Assembly (NCBI GenBank): GCA_003427395.1
Contig: BFEA01000783.1
Coordinates: 171,856 to 195,982, forward strand
Length of the DNA: 24,127 nt
Direction: 5' to 3'
Source of the DNA: Chara braunii
Taxonomy: Eukaryota > Streptophyta > Charophyceae > Charales > Characeae
The notes beneath the pieces are model-generated. The model had not been told where the DNA came from and ran no database searches. It saw only the letters and a list, made by a program, of their open reading frames with translations. A program made the translations under genes and the position numbers. Of the stretch, positions 1 through 7,753 are shown in pieces; the first letter of the stretch is position 1, and every line of letters begins with the position of its first letter.

Positions 1-417
1 TGGGCCTCTAAAAATGCCAACTTTTTGTCTTCTTCTGCTCGGCCTCTAGTACCCGACACTTCTACCACCACTTCAGTGGTACCAGCGTACCTGCTACTTG
101 AGTGTTTTTCCCCTCTACTCTAAGTGTCGCGGGCGAAGCCCCGCTACTCGAGTGTTTTCCCCCGCTGCAACCCTCAAAGTCATGGCCACAGGTAAGTACC
201 GGCCCTGCGGGGCCTTGCAACCAACAAGTACCCGCGCGGGTCACACACACACTCAACCGACAACCACTCACACAGGCATGCAAACCAGCAGGCACGCACA
301 CACACACAGACTTGGAAACCACAGCAGAATGTGGGAATCACAGCAAGGCATTCATTGCAGTGGCAAATCCCAGAAATCAGCAGTGTTTTCAGTATGTGTT
401 TTTGGCGGGTCATTACA
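1..417 (-). repeat. 3' LTR of element 1 (partial, runs off window)
   Basis: A direct repeat of 8236-8651 with one single-base indel and about two dozen substitutions. In element direction it begins TGTAATGACCCGCC at 417 and continues off the left edge, so only about the first 30% of the LTR is present. It contains a (CA)-rich stretch at about 241-312. Within it, related motifs of the form GCTACTYGAGTGTTTT recur about 49 bp apart (from about 94 and 142). Confidence 0.93.
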
Positions 418-433
418 CTACCCCCCTCTTAAG
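418..433 (-). other. Polypurine tract of element 1
   Basis: Read on the minus strand this is CTTAAGAGGGGGGTAG, directly abutting the LTR start TGTAATG. A purine run touching the 3' LTR is where plus-strand DNA synthesis is primed in LTR retroelements. It lies 26 bp downstream of the last pol stop codon (459-461). Confidence 0.85.
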
Positions 434-458
434 AGCGAGGTCCCTTCGAGCGAGTAAC

Positions 459-894
459 TTATTCAGAGTCGGCACAAAATGCATCATATGCGTAGATCAA
501 AAAAAGAGACTTAGTAATACTGTAAGGAGTGAGTCTTGCAGAAAACTTAGCAGTCTGTCCATCAGTGATCTGTCGTTCATAAGCGTTTACAACACGTGGA
601 GAAAAACTCGTTCAACGGGTGATAGAGGAAGCGAATCTTATACTGTTTGTTCCTCCCTCTGCCTTCATGGGAAACGATTCTGTCTATCTCATGAGCGTCG
701 TCGATAGGACAAGGTATCATAGGATCTCAAAAGGGAAAAGTTTCATCATTGATGTGTGGAAATAGTTTGGATGCATGAAAGACCGGATATGTGCGCAGAT
801 GAGGAGGCACATCAATCACATACGAAGGACCAAATTCATCCCCAATCACCTTCAGAACCTACCAAGGGCCATAGTACAATGGAAGAAGCTTCCG
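459..894 (-). pseudogene. Element 1 pol 3' end: GPY/F module and chromodomain remnant
   Basis: The integrase reading frame continues past the stop at 895 and meets further in-frame stops at 859-861 (TAG), 727-729 (TGA) and 577-579 (TGA). Between them the translation matches the GPY/F module (YYGPW, then a PSYVIDVPPHLRTYPVFHASKL segment) followed by a chromodomain N-half (DRIVSHEGRGRNKQYKIRF). The C-half (PRVVNAYERQI) is in another frame, so there is also an indel near 600-610. The last frame ends at TAA 459-461, just before the polypurine tract. In chromoviruses this domain binds histone marks and directs integration. Domain assignment is from motif recognition; inactivity is certain from the stops. 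Confidence 0.75.
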
Positions 895-2562
895 TTATAC
901 GCCCTCTTCATCAGAAAACTCTGACATTTTGACCCAGACATAATCCCCTACTTTAAAGTTCGGTTCTTTGCGCGACTTGTTAGCATGTTTGATCATGGCA
1001 TGCTGACGCTTGTTCATTGCTGCGATAGCAGCTTTGAGCAGGCGTGCGTACTTGGCATTGTAGCCAGGCATGTCGGGCGTCAGACCAGGGGACCGTTCGG
1101 GGAACAAATAGGAGAGAGGATTGCGCAACTGCCAACCATAGTGTAGCTGATTTGGTGTCACGACAGTTGCGGAGTGAATGGAGTTGTTGTACAACCCCTT
1201 CACTTTGTACAACTCCTTGTCCCATGTGTTATGATCTGGAACAATTAGATCGCGCAATAGTTGAATGACAGTCTGGTTGATTTCCTCGGCCAGTCCATTG
1301 GCTTCGGGGTGTCTACCAGAAGTCTTGTTGAGTTTAATGTGATAGATCTGTGAAGTGAAGTCCTTCCAATCTGCGCTAATGAACCTGGTGTCCCGATCAC
1401 TCGCAAGAGTTTTCGGGGGTCCATACTGCAGAATGTACTGCTGGTGAAATTCTCCAGTCACTAGCTCAGTTGGTGCATGAGGAGGTAGAGGAATCAAATT
1501 CAGAAACTTGGAAAAACGATCCACAATGACCATGACTTGCGAATGTCCTCCCTCGCTCACCTTCCCCATGTCCGTGAAATCGATAGAGACCGACTCACCG
1601 GGCCCATCAGGAATTGGGAGGGGTTTCAGCAGGCCATACGGCTTATGCCAATGGACCTTGGTTCTTTGACAGACTTGACATTCAACAATAAATTTCTGAG
1701 CAGATCCCTTCATTCCCGACCAATCAAACTGCTGCAAAAGACTTCCATAAGTCTTCTCAAAGCCGAAGTGTCCATTCCGACCATGTGCCAAATCCAAGAA
1801 ATGAGTTCGGAGAGGCGCATGGTTGGGTACACACAAACGATCAAACTTCCCATACCGGCGGAATACAAGACCCTCGCACTCATGAAAATCAGGCTGACTG
1901 TTAGGGTCAGCCTTGAGCTGCTCAAGGATGGGACTAAGGTCTGGATCCTTGGCGGTGTGTTGGACCAGATCCTCCTTCAGTTTCCTTCGGAGGTCATACG
2001 AACTCACAAGGCAAGTCAAAAACTCAGGGTGACGCGACAAAGTATCAGCAACACGATTATAACAACCTTTCTTATGTTTCGGTTCAAAATTGAACACATC
2101 AATGTCATGCAACCAGCGGGTCAACGTCGGCGAGAGATCAGTTTGTGTCTTAATCCACTGCAAGGTCTGATGATCTGAGTATACCTTGAAGTGACGACCT
2201 AAGAGGTAGTGCTTCCAATGTGTGAGCGCCTCGGCGTAGAGCTCACGCATGCATGTGGAGGTAGCTACCTTGTGGCTGGGCATGCGTTTGTTGTAATATT
2301 CGAGCGGACGCAGGCCATCACCATCATCTTGTTGCAGCACTGCACCAATCCCAAACTGACTCGCGTCCGTAATAACCACGAACGCGAGGTTGGGATCCGC
2401 AATGCGGAGCACAGGATGACTCACCAATGCCTCTTTCAAGGCTTGGAACGCAGTCTCACATTTCTCACACCACGCATAGGCAACATTCTTACTTGTTAGT
2501 CTCGAGAGTGGGTGAGCAATGACAGAAAATTTGGGCACAAACTTCCCATAATACGAGGTCAA
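895..2562 (-). CDS. pol: Element 1 pol: RNase H and integrase, largest intact piece
   Basis: An open stretch of 555 codons; it is a piece of a longer pol, since the same frame continues upstream through two stops. Residues 60-175 are RNase H of the gypsy type: TDAS (D66), RELYAE (E107), SDHQTL (D130) and VADTLSRH (D173) hold the metal-binding acidic residues. Residues 260-298 are the integrase H2C2 zinc finger (H260, H265, C295, C298). The integrase catalytic core follows with D328 (SIDFTDM), D389 (SDRDTRF) and E426 in HPEANGLAEEIN. The D389-E426 spacing is one residue longer than the usual 35. The tail FKVGDYVWVK leads into the GPY/F module, but a TAA at 895-897 ends the frame. The first ATG is probably not a real start: RT precedes it in frame. 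Confidence 0.9.
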   Translation of the reverse strand: MTSYYGKFVPKFSVIAHPLSRLTSKNVAYAWCEKCETAFQALKEALVSHPVLRIADPNLAFVVITDASQFGIGAVLQQDDGDGLRPLEYYNKRMPSHKVATSTCMRELYAEALTHWKHYLLGRHFKVYSDHQTLQWIKTQTDLSPTLTRWLHDIDVFNFEPKHKKGCYNRVADTLSRHPEFLTCLVSSYDLRRKLKEDLVQHTAKDPDLSPILEQLKADPNSQPDFHECEGLVFRRYGKFDRLCVPNHAPLRTHFLDLAHGRNGHFGFEKTYGSLLQQFDWSGMKGSAQKFIVECQVCQRTKVHWHKPYGLLKPLPIPDGPGESVSIDFTDMGKVSEGGHSQVMVIVDRFSKFLNLIPLPPHAPTELVTGEFHQQYILQYGPPKTLASDRDTRFISADWKDFTSQIYHIKLNKTSGRHPEANGLAEEINQTVIQLLRDLIVPDHNTWDKELYKVKGLYNNSIHSATVVTPNQLHYGWQLRNPLSYLFPERSPGLTPDMPGYNAKYARLLKAAIAAMNKRQHAMIKHANKSRKEPNFKVGDYVWVKMSEFSDEEGV

Positions 2563-2742
2563 ACCTAGAAAAGAACGCAGTTCGCGTAAGTTTGCCGGTT
2601 GAGGTCACTTTCGTATGACCTCAACCTTGGTTGCCTCCGGCTCAAGGCCGTTTGCAGACAACCGGTGCCCAAGATAGATGACGATGTCCCTCCCAAACTC
2701 AGATTTCTCTAAGTTGAGGTGCAGTTGTGCCTCCTTGAGGAC
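2563..2742 (-). pseudogene. Element 1 RT thumb/linker remnant with in-frame stop
   Basis: This stretch lies in the same frame as both the RT palm above it and the RNase H-integrase below it. Its translation includes LNLEKSEFG, YLGHRLSANGLEPEATKV and ELRSFLGL, the usual segments after the YLDD block of gypsy RT. A TGA at 2605-2607 replaces what is normally a tryptophan codon before a proline (the WP motif), and a TAG at 2743-2745 separates it from the palm. Both look like single-base nonsense mutations. Confidence 0.8.
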
Positions 2743-3114
2743 CTACAAAACCTCCTCAAGGTGCTTGACGTGCTCTTCCATGGACTTGCTGAAAATCAGG
2801 ATGTCATCGAGGTAAACAACGACAAACCTGTTAAGCTGATGGCGGAGAACCTTGTCCATGAGGCACTGAAATGTGGCTGGTGCATTCGCCAGACCGAAGG
2901 GCATAACGATGAATTCGTACAGCCCATCGAGTGTTTTGAGTGCAGTTTTGTGTTGGTCACTCGGATCAACTTCAATCTGGTGGTAGCCAGACTTGAGGTC
3001 GATCTTGGAGAAGACCTTGCACCCACCTGCCGCGTCTAGCAAATCATCTATGCGAGGCAAAGGATAAGCATTCTTTATGGTGATCCGATTCAGGCCACGA
3101 TAGTCAATACACAT
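2743..3114 (-). pseudogene. pol: Element 1 reverse transcriptase palm
   Basis: A 123-codon open piece carrying the RT core. CIDYRGLN lies at residues 2-9, the first catalytic aspartate D39 in [11 protein letters not shown], the [16 protein letters not shown] block at 68-83, and the active-site YLDD at 101-104 followed by ILIFSK. The enzyme copies element RNA into DNA inside the virus-like particle. The piece ends at TAG 2743-2745, after which the same frame continues as thumb. Upstream, a one-base loss near 3122 joins it out of frame to the RT N-terminus; the ATG at 3114 is internal to RT and not a true start. Confidence 0.9.
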
Positions 3115-3119
3115 TCGGA

Positions 3120-3475
3120 GTTGCCTCCTTTCTTCGGTACAAACAAGACAGGTGCACCGAACTCAGACTCACTAGGCCTAATCCATCCACGATCGATCAT
3201 GTCATCAATCTGTCTCCTCAACTCCTCCAACTCGCCTTGTCCCATACGGTAGACGCAGCCCTTTGGAGGAACACTCCCTTCTATTATCTCGATCTTGTGT
3301 TTGACCGGACGCTCGGGAACTCTACGAGGTTCGGCCAGAACTTCAGGGAATCGATCTAATAGACGACGAATGTTTGTTGGGACTTCCGGTGGAGGATCAT
3401 CCTCATCAGGAGAAAGAAAATCAGATCGAGAATTTACAGCAATTACAACTGGATTTGAAGTACTTGATCAGAAGT
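3120..3475 (-). pseudogene. Element 1 RT N-terminal fingers and preceding linker
   Basis: An open stretch of about 117 codons with no useful ATG. From high to low coordinates it reads through SPDEDDPPPEVPTNIRRLL, RFPEVLAEP, then EIIEGSVPPKGCVYRM and [22 protein letters not shown], the standard N-terminal part of gypsy RT. It then loses frame where a lysine or glutamine codon has only two bases (about 3122), just before the CIDYRG block. Upstream (about 3475) it must join the protease-linker frame through another shift. The match to the RT fingers is by motif. Confidence 0.75.
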
Positions 3476-3815
3476 AGAGTGATTATTCACAGTAGAAGTA
3501 GATGGAATAGAAGTAGAGGTGGTAGAAAAAGATTTACTGTCCGAGGTAGAAAATGCAGCAAGAGTAGAAGGCACATGGAGAGGCTTCACAAGAGCTACAT
3601 GTACATGCTCAGCTTCCTTGCGCCTGCGCACTGATTTGCAGAATTTGTTCGCACTCAAAAGAGTCACAGGGGACTCGTGTGTCTCATCCAATAGAACGGT
3701 ACGCTCGTTTCCCTTGGCATCACGCACCACGGACCGATTATCCGCCCAGGTGGTCCTTAGGCAATGAGCCTTTAACCAACCCAAACCAATGACCGCGTCG
3801 AACAGACACAGTGCG
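3476..3815 (-). pseudogene. Element 1 protease C-half and Ser/Thr-rich linker
   Basis: In this frame the segment FDAVIGLGWLKAHCL is the second conserved block of a retropepsin-like protease (hydrophobic-hydrophobic-G, then W-L). It is followed by a linker about 100 residues long that becomes strongly Ser/Thr rich. The first half of the protease, with the catalytic aspartate, is in a different frame, so an indel lies near 3808-3825. The ATG of this open frame at 3871 lies in the wrong frame for the N-half and is not a real start. Confidence 0.7.
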
Positions 3816-4409
3816 ATCCTTGTCAAAAGTGACGCGCACACCTTTGACAGCATGTGTTGAGGTGACAACATCTTGGTTGCCCACCTGGGTCTGACAAGGG
3901 TTCTGCAACTCCACTTGCTTCATTCCCAGGCCCGCCTTACGAATCCCGTTAGGAGAAAAGGAGTTAGTCGTTGAACCACTATCAATCAGTACACGGATGT
4001 ATCGGCGGTTAATGATTAACTTAAAGAAGGTTAACTCCACACTCCCTTGAACACGACGTTGCTGCTTGAGCTGCAGCCAATGTTCCAGGTGTGAGTGGAA
4101 GTCAACTTCCTTAGTCTCTTCCCAAGGCTCGGTGTAAAGTACTTGAACTGCACCAGCCTTGGATTCAGCATCAGTTCGGGCTTCAAGAGCAAGTTGTTGA
4201 TCAGATTCGGGCTCCTTGGAAGGGACTGCAACTAACTGTTCAGCTTCCCTTGCTGTAGAGAGTGTTGATGACTCCTCTACGCCCTTTGCCAGTTTCCCTG
4301 CAGACGATAACAATCCTGCACAACATGCCCAGGCTTTTGACAATGCAAGCACACGCGCAGTTTGAATCTTCTTTCCCATTCCTTTTGACTGATGCGGGGG
4401 GTTTCCCAA
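3738..4409 (-). CDS. Element 1 protease N-half (pro), -1 frame relative to gag
   Basis: The open frame is 223 codons, but the real product probably starts at about residue 38, where the -1 slip from gag would enter this frame (4298). A linker of about 100 residues is followed by VELTFFKLIINRRYIRVLIDSGSTTNSFS, with the retropepsin active site DSG at residues 143-145. This aspartic protease would cut gag and pol in the particle. After residue about 195 the frame is lost and only non-homologous sequence remains to the stop at 3738, while the protease C-half continues in another frame. The bases 4299-4409 are shared with gag in its own frame and are translated there. Confidence 0.75.
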   Translation of the reverse strand: MGNPPHQSKGMGKKIQTARVLALSKAWACCAGLLSSAGKLAKGVEESSTLSTAREAEQLVAVPSKEPESDQQLALEARTDAESKAGAVQVLYTEPWEETKEVDFHSHLEHWLQLKQQRRVQGSVELTFFKLIINRRYIRVLIDSGSTTNSFSPNGIRKAGLGMKQVELQNPCQTQVGNQDVVTSTHAVKGVRVTFDKDRTVSVRRGHWFGLVKGSLPKDHLGG

Positions 4410-5971
4410 GGCTTGGTGGAAGCGTCCTCCGGTTTCTCAGGGATCTTCGCATTCTTGGGGAGGTGTGCTATAGTTCCCCTACCCGAACCACGGTTAGGCC
4501 CCGTGCTTGAAGCAGTCTTTTTGAATGCATTAAAGTTTTCTTCTTCATTCACGTCAGACTCAATGGCTGATGTAGAACAACCCATATCGGAGTCCGGCTC
4601 TAGATCGTCATCTAGAGACAGATCATCCGCGTAGGACTGATCTTCAGCCTCCCGATGTTCATGCAGGGCAAGCTGGTTGCTGCTTCCATACCGCTTGCGT
4701 TGTGATTTTTGACCTGCAGCGGGTGCCTTTGTACGCCTGGCGAGGTCCTTGGCCTCTAGGTGGACTGGATCCGTCATGAGCTCTCGCCAAGTGGTATGGT
4801 CTTTTAGTCGTAGCAGGGAGAGGTATTCTTTAGGGGCCACTCCCATGACTACATTCATGCAAGACACGTCGGTCATTCCCAGGTTTGGAGTGGTGAACAG
4901 ACCAGTCAAGTGCTGTTCCAAAGCCTGCATCGAGGTCCTCCACGTTTGGCCCTTGAAGGCCTCAAGCTTCAGCCTTGCCTTGAGTGCAGCGTGCTTATCT
5001 TGGTACCGCGTGATGAGGAGGTCCTCAAGAGTGCGTACAGGAGTTATTTTCAGCCACTCAGTCAAGTCAATCCTCTCATAAGCTGCTGTAACAGCTTGGA
5101 GTTCTATGAAACTCCGTACGACGGGCTCAGTATTTGTGCCCATGATCATGCTTCGATCTTCCTGTGGTGTTCGCAGTACCTCGAAGTATGAGCGCATGGA
5201 GCTAATCCAAGAGGTGATGTCCCCTTTTCCGTCGTACTTGGACGGCAGAGTGGCCGCCCGCTTGTCCACTACGGGACCGCTGTACTGTATGCCAGTAAGA
5301 ACTGTGGCGTTTTGGGCTGATGTTCCTGCATTTGGGACTATGACCATTGCAGAACTGTCGGCACTGCCGCTTGAGGAGCTGGCACCGGTTCCTGCGCTCG
5401 TCACAGTTCCACTTGCTCTCGTCATGAGGACTGTGTTAGGTTGAGAGACTGGGACTGCAGCAGGTCGAGGATTAGGAGGATGGGGGGCAGACAGTTGGGA
5501 CTGTTTGAGGCTGACTATCTCAGCCTGCAGCTCTTGATTTCGTTGCTCCAGGGCTGTCACACGGGACTCAAGGTCTTCCAGGGTCCGCAGTGGAACCAAG
5601 GCTGCTACGACAGCAACTATCTTCTCTCGGAACTGGTCATCATTCGATTCTGGAACCGCAAGGAGGGCCACCTGATCAGCAATGCTTGTGGCTCTGGCTG
5701 CTGCCTCTGCCTCCGTTTCCCTCTGTACGGCATCGTCATAAAGTTTTTGAAAGAACGGTTTCTCGTTCTCGTCCGCTGCGTCCAGCATGGCCTGCCATTG
5801 GGCAGATGAGATGTTTGTCATGCTGGAGGAAGGGGTGTTAGTAGATCTCTCAAGAGGGGTCCGCTCTCTCCTCACGTTTGGACGAACACTCCTCTTGCCC
5901 TTCCTCACGTTCCCAAAAAGAACACCTTCGCTCTCCCTTCTCTCTTTCCGCTTCCTGCGCACGCGTCTCAA
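4277..5971 (-). CDS. gag: Element 1 gag polyprotein with CCHC zinc knuckle
   Basis: A complete 564-codon open frame. It would form the virus-like particle and bind element RNA. An Arg/Lys-rich leader (residues 1-40) is followed by a second methionine at residue 51 (MTNISSAQWQAML), which may be the true start because homologous gags, as I recall them, begin in a similar way. Residues about 128-160 form a likely coiled coil (LEDLESRVTALEQRNQEL). A Ser/Thr/Ala/Gly-rich linker (about 185-215) precedes the capsid-like region (about 230-400, with LPSKYDGKGDITSWISSMR). An acidic patch lies at about 433-455. The knuckle CX2CX4HX4C has C541, C544, H549 and C554. The frame ends ten residues after the knuckle at TAG 4279-4277, just past the slippery heptamer. 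This is the only uninterrupted gene of the element. Confidence 0.92.
   Translation of the reverse strand: MRRVRRKRKERRESEGVLFGNVRKGKRSVRPNVRRERTPLERSTNTPSSSMTNISSAQWQAMLDAADENEKPFFQKLYDDAVQRETEAEAAARATSIADQVALLAVPESNDDQFREKIVAVVAALVPLRTLEDLESRVTALEQRNQELQAEIVSLKQSQLSAPHPPNPRPAAVPVSQPNTVLMTRASGTVTSAGTGASSSSGSADSSAMVIVPNAGTSAQNATVLTGIQYSGPVVDKRAATLPSKYDGKGDITSWISSMRSYFEVLRTPQEDRSMIMGTNTEPVVRSFIELQAVTAAYERIDLTEWLKITPVRTLEDLLITRYQDKHAALKARLKLEAFKGQTWRTSMQALEQHLTGLFTTPNLGMTDVSCMNVVMGVAPKEYLSLLRLKDHTTWRELMTDPVHLEAKDLARRTKAPAAGQKSQRKRYGSSNQLALHEHREAEDQSYADDLSLDDDLEPDSDMGCSTSAIESDVNEEENFNAFKKTASSTGPNRGSGRGTIAHLPKNAKIPEKPEDASTKPWETPRISQKEWERRFKLRVCLHCQKPGHVVQDCYRLQGNWQRA
4292..4298 (-). promoter_or_regulatory. 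Candidate -1 ribosomal frameshift heptamer at gag-pro junction
   Basis: The minus strand reads G GGA AAC in the gag frame, which fits the X XXY YYZ slippery pattern exactly (codons GGA and AAC). Slipping back one base enters the protease frame (GKLAKGV), and the gag stop TAG at 4279-4277 follows 12 nt later. A possible downstream stem pairs GTAGAG (4280-4275) with CTCTAC (4260-4255) after an 11-nt spacer, which is a little long. The same heptamer is known from gag-pro junctions of some retroviruses. Function is inferred. Confidence 0.6.
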
Positions 5972-7096
5972 TACTGGACATAGATAGTTCTGATAAAAGA
6001 AACAAACAGTAAATCACAAAGAGTAGAAGGTAGAACTCCTAGCCGGAGCGACAATTCATTTGGACTTAGAGAATGGCACGCAGCAGAATAAATAAAAAAA
6101 TAAAACGGAAGAGAGGACCGACTTATCGAACGGGCCCGACCAGATTAGCAGGAGATCCCCTCTTGTCTAACCTGACAGGGTACATGTACCACAATAAATC
6201 AGCCGAAGAAAACGAACTGCAGCAATGGAGATTTTGAGGGGTGCAGACGGTCGTCGAGCCAGACGCGGGGCAGTATGTGATAACATGCAGTAAGACCAGT
6301 CAAGATCCCCTTGAAAGGAATGCCCTTGCTAGCCTTCAGCACAGCAAAGAGATGCATTGACCGCTACAGATTTGGGCCCGAAAGGTCCTGTCCCGTTGAG
6401 CCTGGTCCCACGGAGTCCCGAAGGTCCCAAGTAGGTCGTGGACCAGGACCAACGAGATAGGTGTACCAAGTCTGTCCCAAACTGCCTCTACCGTACTGAA
6501 AAGGAAAAGACAACTTCCAGCAAGAACTCACCCCTACAGCCGTTCAGAAATGAAAAGACATTGCACCGTAGAAAGATATGTCATTTAGAACAGATACAAC
6601 ATCCATCCATCCATCAGGTGAGAAAGCAATCCACATGCTCACACACACAGCCAGAACCGCAGAGAAGAGGAAGAGAGCCCAACACACCCCAACAGGCCAT
6701 GAAGCACCAAGCAACCTCCCACGGGCATAACCAGGTCACACGACACTTACCTGTAAGGCCCAGCCTCCAAAGTTGGATAACGACTCGCCCCCCTCTCTCA
6801 TAAGTCCTCCTGACCCCTAGCTACCACTACACGAAGTGTCCTAGCATGACTAAGAGGGCCTTCCTACACCCCTGTTGCAACGCCGGATCCCCCGCCGATG
6901 TCTGAAGACCAAAGTAGCAACTTGCAGCTCTTCGATGCAGATATGGCAGCCTCCGATGAAGTCTCCCTCTTGAGGGGAAGCCCAAAAGTCACTCAATGTG
7001 CACATTCCAGGTGCGAGTACCTCTTACTCTCTACTCCCTCTCGCTTACTCCAATCAGCCTCCTTTGTGTCTCGCCACCCATCCAATCACTCAAGCA

Positions 7097-7139
7097 ACCT
7101 GGTTAGGTCTGATGTCGACCCTACATGACCTAACCAGGT
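7097..7139 (-). other. Perfect 13-bp stem-loop with palindromic GTCGAC loop
   Basis: Arms ACCTGGTTAGGTC (7097-7109) and GACCTAACCAGGT (7127-7139) pair perfectly around a 17-nt loop that holds the self-complementary hexamer GTCGAC (7114-7119). It begins 133 nt downstream of the primer site on the element RNA. Element 2 has the equivalent hairpin at 14374-14408 with the same hexamer. A stem with a palindromic loop in the leader resembles retroviral dimerisation signals; that role is inference. Confidence 0.7.
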
Positions 7140-7202
7140 GGGGGCAGCATCCACATACCTCACTGCCCCACTTAACCCTAACTTCCTAACCCTAATCCGA
7201 GA

Positions 7203-7222
7203 TTAGGTTAGCCCTAACCTAA
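7203..7222 (-). repeat. Palindrome and telomere-like motifs in leader
   Basis: TTAGGTTAG (7203-7211) and CTAACCTAA (7214-7222) form a perfect 9-bp inverted repeat with a 2-bp centre. The surrounding 7170-7243 carries several CCCTAA or TTTAGGG-like motifs (for example AACCCTAA and TTTAGGG), similar to the plant telomere repeat but not in tandem. Whether these matter is unknown. Confidence 0.6.
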
Positions 7223-7272
7223 CTCAGAATTAGGTTTAGGGTGACTAACACCTCTCGCCAGCAAGTAATTCC

Positions 7273-7284
7273 GCTCCGACACCA
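7273..7284 (-). other. Primer binding site of element 1 (initiator-Met tRNA type)
   Basis: The minus strand reads TGGTGTCGGAGC, two A-to-G changes away from TGGTATCAGAGC, the site complementary to the 3' end of plant initiator-Met tRNA. It starts two bases after the CA that ends the 5' LTR (7287). Minus-strand DNA synthesis would begin here. Element 2 has the perfect version at 14242-14253. Confidence 0.85.
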
Positions 7285-7380
7285 ATTGTTACGATCCTGG
7301 TCATTTCCAAAGTGCAAATGCCACCCAATTGCGAAAGAAATGAAAGCACTTGCAAAGAGAAAGAGACCAGAGGAGAGAGA

Positions 7381-7420
7381 AAGAAGAAGAAGAAGAAGAA
7401 GAAGAAGAAGAAGAAGAAGA
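7381..7420 (+). repeat. (AAG)n microsatellite in the LTR
   Basis: Thirteen uninterrupted AAG units, preceded by GA-rich sequence. The equivalent position in element 2's LTR (about 14104-14135) has a shorter, interrupted CTT tract, so the low-complexity tract seems to be an old feature of the LTR family. Confidence 0.95.
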
Positions 7421-7574
7421 TGTACACCAGCAAGACCAATGACAATCCCCCTTCTCTCTCTCCACCTTCCTCCTCCTCCTTCACTTCGCCTGTCTTATTC
7501 TTCTCGCAATAATAATAATAACAATGAATGGATGAACTAGAATCAATATCCGAAGTTCCCTCTTACTGCTGACT

Positions 7575-7601
7575 CAACAACAACAACAACAACAACAACA
7601 A
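7575..7601 (+). repeat. (CAA)n microsatellite in the LTR
   Basis: Nine CAA units in a row inside the 5' LTR of element 1. A short ATA/ACA-rich run lies nearby at about 7509-7523. Confidence 0.95.
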
Positions 7602-7680
7602 GTCCACCATAGCTATGGCTTCCCTCCTTCGGCCTCCTCTCTCATGCAAAGGCTATGGCGGACTACTGAGGGCCCTGCCC

Positions 7681-7753
7681 TCCTGTCCAAAGGACAACCC
7701 AAAGCAGCTATGGCGCTGCAGTCCTGTCCAAAGGACAACCCAAAGCAGCTATG
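7681..7753 (+). repeat. 41-bp tandem duplication inside the LTR
   Basis: The 32-bp block starting TCCTGTCCAAAGGACAACCC at 7681-7712 recurs identically at 7722-7753. Each copy has the small palindrome GTCC-AAA-GGAC. Element 2's LTR has only one, diverged, copy of this block, so the duplication appears specific to element 1 or its subfamily. Confidence 0.9.

Larger units (their letters stand above)
5972..7272 (-). other. Element 1 leader between primer site and gag
   Basis: About 1.3 kb of transcribed, non-coding sequence is expected here. The part nearest the primer site (about 6890-7272) is homologous to the leader of element 2 (14254-14640), including a shared stem-loop and shared phrases such as GCAAGTTGCTACTTTG. 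The remainder, about 5972-6890, has no counterpart in element 2 and no convincing gene. A short (ATCC)n run lies at about 6600. A plus-strand open frame at 6438-6803 lies antisense and looks incidental. Confidence 0.75.

Noticed and set aside
102-707. 201-codon open frame on the plus strand
   Set aside because: It runs across the LTR, the polypurine tract and the antisense of the pol tail; no domain.
1537-2178. 213-codon open frame on the plus strand
   Set aside because: It lies entirely antisense to the RNase H-integrase coding region, which has clear catalytic motifs.
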